A stretch of 64,000 bases of DNA, taken from Lachnospiraceae bacterium (GTDB taxonomy: Bacteria > Bacillota > Clostridia > Lachnospirales > Lachnospiraceae). The position numbers and the translations under genes were made by a program. Under the pieces are notes generated by a model. That model was not told the DNA's origin. It saw nothing but the letters and a program-made list of their open reading frames with translations, and ran no database searches. The stretch is from positions 1 to 64,000 of the forward strand of contig JAFLSW010000004.1 of the NCBI GenBank assembly GCA_022510725.1, given 5' to 3'. This document shows, piece after piece, positions 27,258-34,814 of this stretch. Positions within the stretch are counted from its first letter, which is position 1; every line of letters starts with the position of its first letter.

Positions 27258-28367
27258 TCATTCCAACAGGTTAAAAAGGCTGTCTTCCATCTCGTAGGTT
27301 CTTCTCCACTGCTTGCTTTCCTCATCTTTTGTCACGGCAGACCGGTTGCGGTACAAAAATTTTGTCAATGCATAGCAGTCGATCCAGATCTCATGATCCG
27401 AATCCTTCTGACTCTCATCAAACATGATCTCCATGCCGAAATGAAGATGGATCGTTTCGATATTGTTCACATTTTCGGTGGTGCTGTATCCCGTATGGCC
27501 CATGTAGCCGATCACATCACCCGCTGTTACAAAATCCCCTTCCTCCAAGCCTGCCGCATAGGGACTATCCTGTCTTAAATGGGCATAGTAATAATATCGC
27601 TTTTTATCCATGCTGCGGATGCCGATACGCCAGCCGCCGTATTGGTTCCAGCCCAGGGCTTCCACATAGCCCGATTCCACCGCTATGATAGGCGTACCGA
27701 TCTGTCCCATCATATCGTGTCCCAAATGCCTGCGCTTGTAGCCATAGGTCCTTCCGGCCCCAAAATCATCATAATCCTCATAATAAAAACCCTTGGCTAT
27801 GGGGGAAAATGCCTTTAGACCATATCTTTCCTCCCAACTGACATTACCGTCAGAATCTGCCGCTTGAATCCGATAGGCTCCTACCATACCGCTTAATACC
27901 GCACTGTATATCTCCCGGTAATAGGAAAAGGTTTTTAATTCCTCGGCATCCTCCATAGTCTTCTCTCCCTGGACTACTGCCTGGGCAAAAGCATTCATCT
28001 GGGATATGACCTTCTTATCGAACTTTCCGCCTCCCTTTGCCGCTCCATAGGCCAAAAGGCTGATCCAGTCTATATGGATAGGCTCCTCCCAGGTTTTTAC
28101 ATCCCACTCATAGGCTGTCTGTAACGCCTCTTCTGTCGGCGTAAACTCCATCCAACGGATAAAATCCTTTTTTTCTTCCTCCTCTTCTGACCCACTTTCC
28201 TCCTGTATGCCTATCATTATGTTTCTGTAGGTCATGGTCTCCCAAAATTCCTGTTTCTGCTCTTCGATCCCCGCCATCATATGACAGACAATCAAACTTG
28301 ATAGGACTAAGGCACAACATGCCAGACCTGCCAGGAATTTTTGTGTTTTCCTGAAAATTACGATCAC
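27258..28367 (-). CDS. M23 family (LytM-type) metallopeptidase, membrane anchored
   Basis: A 369-residue protein with one N-terminal membrane span (about residues 11-32), an acidic stretch (about 55-70), a helical middle domain and a C-terminal M23 domain. Zinc ligands are seen as RRHLGHDMMG (HxxxD) and HLHFGMEI (HxH), with GYVEALGWNQYGGWRIGI and GDVIGYMGHTG between. These enzymes cut peptidoglycan cross-bridges. All ligands are present, so it may be active. The start is GTG with a weak site. The gene is alone between thl and a small membrane protein gene. Confidence 0.88.
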   Translation of the reverse strand: MIVIFRKTQKFLAGLACCALVLSSLIVCHMMAGIEEQKQEFWETMTYRNIMIGIQEESGSEEEEEKKDFIRWMEFTPTEEALQTAYEWDVKTWEEPIHIDWISLLAYGAAKGGGKFDKKVISQMNAFAQAVVQGEKTMEDAEELKTFSYYREIYSAVLSGMVGAYRIQAADSDGNVSWEERYGLKAFSPIAKGFYYEDYDDFGAGRTYGYKRRHLGHDMMGQIGTPIIAVESGYVEALGWNQYGGWRIGIRSMDKKRYYYYAHLRQDSPYAAGLEEGDFVTAGDVIGYMGHTGYSTTENVNNIETIHLHFGMEIMFDESQKDSDHEIWIDCYALTKFLYRNRSAVTKDEESKQWRRTYEMEDSLFNLLE

Positions 28368-28445
28368 CCCGTTTGCGGATTCCTACTCTCTGCCATATAA
28401 GACTATGTGATTTTTATTTAAAAAATAACCCGGAATTCATCTTTC

Positions 28446-28985
28446 TTATCTTATCATTGACCCTTGAAATTCGATTCCGGCCTCATCATGTACATAGCGT
28501 ATAAGTTTCAGTTCTTCTTTACGGGTATAATATAAACTTTCATAGGAAATCCTTCTTCCGTCCTTTAATTGAAAAAAGCACTCCCTCGATAATGCAACAA
28601 TATGAACTGCTACATTATTGCTACGATGATGTTCCACATGATGATGCAAAACCTGCTCCGACAGACCATATATTTCTATCTCTTCAAGCAGGAATTCATC
28701 TTCTTTCACTTCCCATTTCCCGACCGGCCTGCCATTTACAATATTTTGTAGTTCACGCTTGATAATGATCTTTCCATTACCATACCAAATACAATTAGCA
28801 CGATATCTAAGTATAAGCAGATATACCAGCCCCCAAAGAAGAATCGAAAGACTGAGCCAACTTATGCCACCAGATATATTTCCTTCCTCAAATGCCCCCA
28901 GTGCTAACACAAAAGCTGCAAGGATACAGGCACCCAGAGGACCTAAACCCATCCGTAATAGTCCCTTAGGCGGTAATTTCTTCAA
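28446..28985 (-). CDS. two-span membrane protein with a PH-like cytoplasmic domain, unknown function
   Basis: About 179 residues: a short basic start, two membrane spans (about residues 12-30 and 39-57), then a beta-rich domain (about 62-179) beginning RANCIWYGNGKIIIKREL, which has the look of a bacterial PH-type fold, with a histidine cluster LHHHVEHHRS. Not recognised by name. An in-frame GTG at 28994 lies only 1 nt after GGGAGG, so the TTG at 28985 with 10-nt spacing is preferred. Confidence 0.65.
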   Translation of the reverse strand: MKKLPPKGLLRMGLGPLGACILAAFVLALGAFEEGNISGGISWLSLSILLWGLVYLLILRYRANCIWYGNGKIIIKRELQNIVNGRPVGKWEVKEDEFLLEEIEIYGLSEQVLHHHVEHHRSNNVAVHIVALSRECFFQLKDGRRISYESLYYTRKEELKLIRYVHDEAGIEFQGSMIR

Positions 28986-29114
28986 TCCGATCACTCCTCC
29001 CTTTATCCCATTTCACAAAATAACCTCTATTTTGTCAACAAATTTTGCACGAAATACAATTTTCTGTGCGAGATACAGATTTTAACCAATCTTTCCCCTT
29101 TGAGCACGATATAG

Positions 29115-29314
29115 GTATGGCATTTTAAAGTGCGTAAAGCTTTATAAGCCTTTCGTCAGAAAATCAATCAGGATATAGAAGAAGTTTACAGCCCATTTCA
29201 ATACTGTCTGAGCAAAGCGAGTTTATTGAAATGGGCTGCTGTATTAACTTCTGATATGAACTGATTCGATTTTCCCGAAAGGCTTATCCGATTTACGCAT
29301 TTAAAATGCCATAC
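29115..29314. repeat. 200-bp imperfect palindrome (MITE-like element or giant hairpin)
   Basis: Arms of about 89 and 91 bases are roughly 75-80 percent complementary, with perfect ends: GTATGGCATTTTAAA pairs at the base and GCCCATTTCAATA at the tip (29191-29203/29224-29236), loop 20 nt. It fills most of the 350-base gap after hpf. No coding frame, no clear target duplication. It contains no T-run typical of a terminator. Confidence 0.85.
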
Positions 29315-29343
29315 ATCTACATCTGCCTCAAAGGCCTGTCCTT

Positions 29344-29871
29344 TTATAACTCCGGCTCGATCAAGCCATAGGTATTGCCTTTTCTCTTGTAAACCACATT
29401 AACCTGATCTGTTTCTGCATTGCAGAATACGAAGAAACTATGTCCCAACAGCTCCATCTGGATGCAGGCATCTTCGGGATACATAGGCTTGATATCAAAC
29501 TTCTTGCTACGGATGATCTTGATCTCTTCCTCATCCATGAAGTCTTTCTCAATGTAATCCCGTTTGAAAACGCTTGCTGCCTGTTTTTGATCCGTTAATT
29601 TTTTCTTATATTTCTTTAACTGTCTTTCAATGATCTCTTCAACCAGGTCGATGGATACATACATATCATTGCTTACCTGCTCGGAACGGATAATGCTTCC
29701 TTTCACAGGAATGGTCACTTCGATTTTTTGTCTCTCCTTTTCTACGCTTAAGGTAACATGTACTTCTGTTTCCGGGTTAAAATACTTTTCCAGCTTACCG
29801 ATCTTGTCCTCTACTGCTGCTCTTAATCCTTCTGTAACCTCGATGTTTTTGCCTAAGATAATGTATTTCAT
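29344..29871 (-). CDS. hpf: ribosome hibernation promoting factor, long form
   Basis: About 175 residues. The N-terminal S30AE domain (MKYIILGKNIEVTEGLRAAV... VHVTLSVEKERQKIEVTIP) binds the 30S subunit, and the C-terminal domain (KFDIKPMYPEDACIQMELLG...VYKRKGNTYGLIEP) joins two ribosomes into 100S dimers in resting cells. Two-domain length marks the long form used by Bacillota. AAAGGG lies directly against the first ATG (29880) and 9 nt before the second (29871), so the latter is chosen. A promoter with two palindromes is just upstream. Confidence 0.95.
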   Translation of the reverse strand: MKYIILGKNIEVTEGLRAAVEDKIGKLEKYFNPETEVHVTLSVEKERQKIEVTIPVKGSIIRSEQVSNDMYVSIDLVEEIIERQLKKYKKKLTDQKQAASVFKRDYIEKDFMDEEEIKIIRSKKFDIKPMYPEDACIQMELLGHSFFVFCNAETDQVNVVYKRKGNTYGLIEPEL

Positions 29872-29905
29872 GCTGCCCATCCCTTTCTGTTTAAAATGTA
29901 TGGTA

Positions 29906-29935
29906 ATTATACCATGATTTTCCTAAATTTTGCAA
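29906..29935 (-). promoter_or_regulatory. hpf promoter with overlapping palindromes
   Basis: TTGCAA (29935-29930) and TATAAT (29911-29906), spacing 18 bp. The -10 lies in ATGGTA-ATTA-TACCAT (29900-29915) and the -35 lies in TTCCTAAA/TTTAGGAA (29920-29947), both exact inverted repeats. Confidence 0.7.
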
Positions 29936-30086
29936 CAATTTTAGGAATTGTCAATTGTTTTTTCACTTTAAAAAAGTCAAGGGCATATTCAATATTTTTT
30001 TAAAAATTGTGCATTTTCATAGTATGTGTACAAAACATTTGTTCTTTCAGGTTTCCATAATTCCACCTTATTTTTTCCTAATTTTC

Positions 30087-30157
30087 TGTGGATAATGTGT
30101 ATAACTTCGTGTATAAGTCAAATCCCCTTTAAAATCGGGCTTTCTAATTGTGGATAA
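30087..30157 (+). other. DnaA-box cluster in AT-rich gap between hpf and the NlpC/P60 gene
   Basis: Two perfect TGTGGATAA boxes (30087-30095, 30149-30157), one TGTGTATAA (30096-30104, directly abutting the first) and one CGTGTATAA (30108-30116), all in the same orientation. A weaker AGTGGTTAA follows at 30173-30181. This is the main content of the 480-base gap; the rest is AT-rich with no coding frame. Confidence 0.6.
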
Positions 30158-30301
30158 CTTTTCCTTGACTAGAGTGGTTAACAGGGGAATCTCGTCAAGT
30201 CAATCAGTTTTTTTGTGCATTTTGTCCAAAGCAATGACTCTTACCTACGCCGCTTTCTAAATATCAGGATGGCTGTCATGAATCTTTTCATTTAAATATA
30301 T

Positions 30302-30330
30302 AAAAAGACTCCGGTCTTTCGACCGAAGCC
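30302..30330 (-). terminator. terminator of the NlpC/P60 gene
   Basis: A 10-bp stem GGCTTCGGTC/GACCGGAGTC (two G-U pairs) with a GAAA tetraloop, followed by five T on the minus strand. Confidence 0.9.
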
Positions 30331-30353
30331 TTATATAAACTGTTTTTCTTCTT

Positions 30354-31703
30354 TTAGAAGATACGTCTTACAGAAAGTACCTGTCTGTAATTTGCATTTG
30401 ATACCTTGATACCTGTTGCCGCTGTAGAAGCATGTACGATCTGTCCATTACCGATGTAGATACCTACATGACCGGAGTAACATACGATATCACCGGGCTG
30501 TGCATTGCCAAGTCCGCCTACATCATAACCACAGCCTCTCTGTGCTCCTGAGGAGTGAGGCAGGCCTACACCGAAGTGTGCATAGACGCTCATGACAAAA
30601 CCGGAGCAGTCTGTTCCGTTTGTCAAACTGGAACCGCCATATACATAAGGGTTACCTACAAACTGTAATGCGTAGCTTGCTACAGAGCTTCCCAGACCTG
30701 ATCCCCCGGAAACTGCAGCACCGCCGCCGCTTGACTGAGATCCGCCGGAAGAGCTTCTTGCTGCCGCATTGGCTTTCTTTCTTGCTGCTTCTTCTGCTGC
30801 CAGTCTTGCTTCCTCTTCTGCTTTCGACTCTGCTTTTACAAATTCGGTAGAAAGTGTTACATAGTCGGTGGAAACATACCCCTCACCTTCCTCGATGGAT
30901 ACCTTAACCCATCCTTCTGTCACGCCTTCTTCCGTTACTGTCAATTCATCCTCAATGGGAACCATTCCGATAACCGGTGATTCAGTAGTTGCTTCCTGTC
31001 TTACAAACAATGTCGTGGTTGTTACGGTAGCGATCCGCTTTCCAACTTGTTTTGCAACTTCAACTGCCTCATCGCCTGTTACAACATATTCTGCTTTTAC
31101 AAATCCCTGTACGCTGCCGGACTTGATCTCATACCAACCGTCCTGCTCGGAAATAAATTCGCCTACCGAATCATCATATAACTTTCCAAGGATCTCACCC
31201 TCTTCACTGGGGATACTCCTTACATTCACATAATCATTAACCTGCGCTATAACCAGATTGGAAAAGTCTTCTACATCATTTTCGGAAACAGTTGCTTCTT
31301 CCTCTACAGGAAGGATTGTTACTGTATCCTCAATTGCTTCTTCTGTTTCAACAGGTGCCGCCGGTTCAGTAGTAACTGTTGTAGATGCCGCCGCATAAGT
31401 AACTGCATCTCCTGCTGCCAGGGCTACTGCAACATTGCTTGTTGCAGCATTCCCAGTATTCTTAGTTTTTTCTGCTGTCTGTGTATTTGCATTGGTATAA
31501 GCAGACGAAGCTGCTGCCTGACTGCGCCTTACCTCTACGCTGGCACGAGTCTGTTCAATAGATGTACCTTCCTGAAAAGTAAGGCTTGCACCTGCTGCAG
31601 GTAAATCTTTTGAGGAACCTGCCAAAGCTGTTACAGGTGTTGTCACCATTACAACGGCTGCTGCACAAATCACTGCCAATACCTTTACATATTTGCGAAA
31701 CAT
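30354..31703 (-). CDS. secreted SH3b-NlpC/P60 peptidoglycan endopeptidase
   Basis: A 449-residue exported wall hydrolase. A signal peptide (residues 1 to about 29) is followed by an Ala/Thr-rich linker, SH3b domain 1 (about 152-210: NDYVNVRSIPSEEGEILGKL), SH3b domain 2 (about 224-283: TTLFVRQEATTESPVIG), a charged helix (EEEARLAAEEAARKK), a Ser/Gly linker and the NlpC/P60 domain (about 340-449). Catalytic Cys in GTDCSGFVMSVY, His in YSGHVGIYIGN, third residue in QIVHAST. It should cut D-Glu to meso-DAP bonds during growth or division. Own promoter and terminator, so a single-gene unit. Confidence 0.94.
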   Translation of the reverse strand: MFRKYVKVLAVICAAAVVMVTTPVTALAGSSKDLPAAGASLTFQEGTSIEQTRASVEVRRSQAAASSAYTNANTQTAEKTKNTGNAATSNVAVALAAGDAVTYAAASTTVTTEPAAPVETEEAIEDTVTILPVEEEATVSENDVEDFSNLVIAQVNDYVNVRSIPSEEGEILGKLYDDSVGEFISEQDGWYEIKSGSVQGFVKAEYVVTGDEAVEVAKQVGKRIATVTTTTLFVRQEATTESPVIGMVPIEDELTVTEEGVTEGWVKVSIEEGEGYVSTDYVTLSTEFVKAESKAEEEARLAAEEAARKKANAAARSSSGGSQSSGGGAAVSGGSGLGSSVASYALQFVGNPYVYGGSSLTNGTDCSGFVMSVYAHFGVGLPHSSGAQRGCGYDVGGLGNAQPGDIVCYSGHVGIYIGNGQIVHASTAATGIKVSNANYRQVLSVRRIF

Positions 31704-31781
31704 AAATCCTCCATCTCATTCATGAAATAAAAATTATTAATATTGTTAAAATTTGTTACAAATTTATTACATCTGCCACAT

Positions 31782-31810
31782 AATATAACATCATCTTTCA
31801 GCTTTGTCAA
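31782..31810 (-). promoter_or_regulatory. promoter of the NlpC/P60 gene
   Basis: TTGACA (31810-31805) and TATATT (31787-31782), spacing 17 bp. The leader of about 75 nt is AT-rich with a TTTGTAACAAA palindrome. Confidence 0.8.
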
Positions 31811-31888
31811 CTGTTTCGCGTATTTTCTGCAATTTTATGTAAACATTTTTGTCAAAAGCTCTGTAAACTATTCAAAATGACCAATTTA

Positions 31889-31918
31889 TTGCTTAAAAAT
31901 CTTCTTTTATGCTATACT
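31889..31918 (+). promoter_or_regulatory. promoter of the SDR gene
   Basis: TTGCTT (31889-31894) and TATACT (31913-31918), spacing 18 bp. Confidence 0.65.
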
Positions 31919-31959
31919 ACATTATTATAGAAGAAACTGGTTTGAAAAGGAGAATCTTT

Positions 31960-32679
31960 ATGAGACGCACTGCACTGGTAACAGGAGCATCCAGGGGCAT
32001 TGGAAGGGCCATCGCCACAGAGCTTGCCGCCCACGGCTATGATCTATATCTGATCTGCCAAAATTCCAGGGAACAGCTATTCTATTTAAAAAACGAACTG
32101 GAAGAAAAGTTCTCCGTACAGATCGCCTGCTTTATAGGCGATGTGGGATCCTATGAATTTGTAAAAGACTGTTTTGAACAGATGGGACATGTGGATGTGC
32201 TTATTAATAATGCCGGCATTTCTTATATCGGCTTGATCTCCGAAATGACTCCTGAGGATTGGGATAAGATCATGCGGACCAATCTTTCCTCCGCATTTTA
32301 TACCAGCAAATGCGCCATTCCCTCTATGATAAGAGAAAAAGCCGGTAAAATCATTAATATTTCTTCCGTTTGGGGAAATACCGGGGCTTCCATGGAAGCT
32401 GCTTATTCCGCTTCCAAGGGCGGTTTAAATGCTTATACAAAAGCTTTGGCAAAGGAACTGGCTCCAAGTAATATACAAGTCAATGCCATTGCATGCGGTC
32501 TGATCGATACCGACATGAATCAATGCTTTAGCGCAGAGGAAATGGAGAAATTAAAAGAAGAAATTCCCGCCGACCGAATGGGAACCGCAAAAGAGGCAGC
32601 CGACTTAGTCATTCAAATTCTGGACAGTCCGGCTTATCTGACAGGACAGATCATTACACTGGATGGCGGATGGCAGTAA
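31960..32679 (+). CDS. short-chain dehydrogenase/reductase, FabG-like
   Basis: About 239 residues. Classical SDR: cofactor motif LVTGASRGIGRAIA (residues about 6-19), LINNAGISYIG, and the active-site set Ser in NISSVW, Tyr/Lys in YSASKGG. C-terminal GQIITLDGGWQ is typical of 3-oxoacyl-ACP reductases. The gene is not in a fatty-acid cluster, so substrate is uncertain. GAAAAGGAGAATC sets the ATG at 31960; the 17 extra upstream codons overlap the -10 and are rejected. Confidence 0.9.
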   Translation: MRRTALVTGASRGIGRAIATELAAHGYDLYLICQNSREQLFYLKNELEEKFSVQIACFIGDVGSYEFVKDCFEQMGHVDVLINNAGISYIGLISEMTPEDWDKIMRTNLSSAFYTSKCAIPSMIREKAGKIINISSVWGNTGASMEAAYSASKGGLNAYTKALAKELAPSNIQVNAIACGLIDTDMNQCFSAEEMEKLKEEIPADRMGTAKEAADLVIQILDSPAYLTGQIITLDGGWQ

Positions 32680-32701
32680 GAATCGCTTCCTCATGATATG
32701 A

Positions 32702-33019
32702 TCATGATATCGTTAAGGAAGCCATGATCAAGTAGCAGATGATTGCAACAGCCCATGCCAAAAGATTGCCTCCTGTCATAACCTTAGGTGAAATGGGCTC
32801 TTCACTTCTTTCAGAAAATCCCCGATACAACATTTTGTTGGCAATAAACATGATGATAAACAGCACCAGTCCAAACAATGCCAGGATAATATATATCCCT
32901 CTGGGATTTGCTCCTGCTGCCGCCCATGCGATCATATAACCGAAGCCCATTATGATATAGCTGCATATTCCCATAATGATATTGGTGATTGCCCATATGA
33001 TCCAGAATTTTTTACTCAT
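32702..33019 (-). CDS. small three-span membrane protein, unknown function
   Basis: About 105 residues with membrane spans near residues 5-30, 42-62 and 85-104 and a polar loop FSERSEEPISPKV between the last two. Not recognised. AAAGG lies 9 nt before the ATG at 33019 and 4 nt before the one at 33025, so the former is used. It converges with the SDR gene; a hairpin GCTTCCT/AGGAAGC (32685-32722) covers the gap between the two stops. Confidence 0.7.
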   Translation of the reverse strand: MSKKFWIIWAITNIIMGICSYIIMGFGYMIAWAAAGANPRGIYIILALFGLVLFIIMFIANKMLYRGFSERSEEPISPKVMTGGNLLAWAVAIICYLIMASLTIS

Positions 33020-33119
33020 CTTCATTCTGCCTTTCTTAATTTTTACCTGTATGTCCTATTCTTATCAACCTTATTATGTCAGTACCCTTCTTTTTCGTCA
33101 AGCCGCATAACATGCTTTC

Positions 33120-33148
33120 TTGCGACAATTTTTTATATATGATAAAAT
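33120..33148 (+). promoter_or_regulatory. promoter of the DHH phosphoesterase gene
   Basis: TTGCGA (33120-33125) and TAAAAT (33143-33148), spacing 17 bp. Confidence 0.7.
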
Positions 33149-33208
33149 AAGTCATATCATGAGATAAATCCGTTCCTCAATAAGGAACAGATCAAAGAGG
33201 TAGTTTTT

Positions 33209-34186
33209 ATGGAGTTTATGGAGTTTATCGAAAGTATCAAAGGAAAGCAGGTTTATATCCAGACCCACAATTTTCCGGATCCGGATGCCTTGGGAAGTGC
33301 CTACGGACTCTCTAAATTTTTAGAGCATTTCGGCATTTCCTCCATTCTTTGCTATGACGGCAAGATAGATAAACTGAGCACCAGAAAAATTTTGGATATC
33401 TTCCATATTGATATCCGTTCCAGTGAGCAGCTTACGGACATGGTTGAAGAAAGTCCCATCATATTGGTGGACAGTCAGAAGCAGGCAGGAAATATTACCG
33501 ACTTTATCGGTGATGAGGTGGCTGTGATCGACCACCACCCCACCTTCGTTCCCATATCCTATCAGTACAAAGATATTCGCATGACCGGCTCCTGCTGTAC
33601 CATCGTCAGTGAATATTTTCAAAAGTATAATATTGAACCGGATACCTCTGTAGCAACAGCGCTTTTGTACGGTCTTAAAATGGATACCAATCATTTTACC
33701 CGAAGCGTAACAGAGTTGGATATCCGGATGTATACATTCCTATATCCTTATGCAGATGACTCCATATTGCGAGAGCTGTACAGCAATACTTTGGAATTTT
33801 CCGATCTTTCCGCTTTCAGTGCTGTGTTTCAGACCATACGGGTCTTTGATTCCATTGGAATCGCTTATATTCCTTTCTCCTGCCCCGATGCTCTGATTGC
33901 TATGACATCGGATTTCATCCTGTCTTTGGAAGGGGTACAGTTTGTGGTCGTGTACTCCAAACGAGAGTTGGAATGGAAGTTTTCAGTCCGCAGCGAAGAT
34001 GACAAGCTGGATGCGGGAAGGATCGTATATCAGGCTTTAAGCGATATTGGCAGCGGCGGCGGCCATGCTGCTATGGCAGGAGGACTGGTTCCCATTGAGG
34101 TCATACGGGAAATGGGACCTCATGCAGACCACAAGATCTGTAACCTGTTTTTAGAAACTGCAAAAAAATACGGGGACAAGCCATGA
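33209..34186 (+). CDS. DHH/DHHA1 family phosphoesterase, NrnA-like
   Basis: A 325-residue two-domain phosphoesterase. The DHH domain has THNFPDPDALGSAYG (residues about 20-34), VDSQK and VIDHHPTF (about 110-117), which bind two metal ions; the C-terminal DHHA1 domain has the substrate motif IGSGGGHAAMAGG. Close to oligoribonuclease/pAp phosphatases (NrnA) and c-di-AMP-related nucleases; the exact substrate (nanoRNA, pAp or pApA) is not decided by sequence. AAAGAGG sets the first ATG. The terminator stem overlaps the last codons. Confidence 0.85.
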   Translation: MEFMEFIESIKGKQVYIQTHNFPDPDALGSAYGLSKFLEHFGISSILCYDGKIDKLSTRKILDIFHIDIRSSEQLTDMVEESPIILVDSQKQAGNITDFIGDEVAVIDHHPTFVPISYQYKDIRMTGSCCTIVSEYFQKYNIEPDTSVATALLYGLKMDTNHFTRSVTELDIRMYTFLYPYADDSILRELYSNTLEFSDLSAFSAVFQTIRVFDSIGIAYIPFSCPDALIAMTSDFILSLEGVQFVVVYSKRELEWKFSVRSEDDKLDAGRIVYQALSDIGSGGGHAAMAGGLVPIEVIREMGPHADHKICNLFLETAKKYGDKP

Positions 34187-34207
34187 TCGGCCTGACCCCG
34201 TTTTTAT
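34162..34207. terminator. bidirectional terminator between the DHH gene and the convergent membrane protein
   Basis: ACGGGG/CCCCGT stem with inner GCC/GGC, five T after it on the plus strand and seven A before it (T-run on the minus strand). The DHH stop codon lies inside the hairpin. Confidence 0.85.
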
Positions 34208-34230
34208 TTATCGGTAACTATCCGCGATTC

Positions 34231-34752
34231 TTATTTTCCTTTTTTCATTTTATTGAGTTCTGCTTCCACATCCACACTGCTGCCCGCGCCGGTGGTACTG
34301 CCGGTGTAGGAACTTCCGGACTGCCTTCTGTTGGTCTTTCTGGCCCGATAACCGCCTCTGTCATGCTCATCTTCTTTATAATCTCCTACTAAGAGAACCT
34401 TGGCAAGCAGTCCTGCGCCGCCAAAGATCAGCACCAGAATCAATATCCAGTCATATAAGGTCATAGTCGTTAGATGCATACTGGTAGATGCAATGATCGC
34501 CACTAAGATCAGGAATACACCAACGCCTGTCATAACCTTAGATGCAAAGGATGCACCTGTTGCAAACATCCAGACGATGCCTATGATCAGGGGAACAATG
34601 ATCAGACCTGAGGTCATCCGTATGCCGCCCATGGAAAATCCACTTAAAAAGGACGAATGTACTACTACCTTTTGGGAAAAGATGAACAATCCCGCAATCA
34701 GCATTACTAAACCGGCTAAAAATTGTAACAATTCATTTTTTGCACTTTTCAT
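34231..34752 (-). CDS. four-span membrane protein with polar tail, unknown function
   Basis: A 173-residue protein with spans near residues 8-27, 46-66, 70-90 and 98-120, then a basic/Ser/Gly-rich cytoplasmic tail (RARKTNRRQSGSSYTG) that ends in VEAELNKMKKGK. Not recognised by name; similar layouts are common as hypothetical proteins in Lachnospiraceae. GGAGGATGATGAGAT sets the ATG. Confidence 0.7.
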   Translation of the reverse strand: MKSAKNELLQFLAGLVMLIAGLFIFSQKVVVHSSFLSGFSMGGIRMTSGLIIVPLIIGIVWMFATGASFASKVMTGVGVFLILVAIIASTSMHLTTMTLYDWILILVLIFGGAGLLAKVLLVGDYKEDEHDRGGYRARKTNRRQSGSSYTGSTTGAGSSVDVEAELNKMKKGK

Positions 34753-34814
34753 ATCTCATCATCCTCCTTTCTTCATTATGAACAAAAAAGCAGGAAAAAT
34801 CAACTGTTTTATGA

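Noticed and set aside
30087..30157. The DnaA-box cluster as the chromosome origin.
   Set aside because: No dnaA, dnaN or recF nearby; genes on both sides are unrelated to replication. Kept only as a DnaA-binding cluster.
32685..32722. Hairpin between the SDR and the small membrane protein genes as a terminator.
   Set aside because: The stem is good but no T-run follows on either strand.
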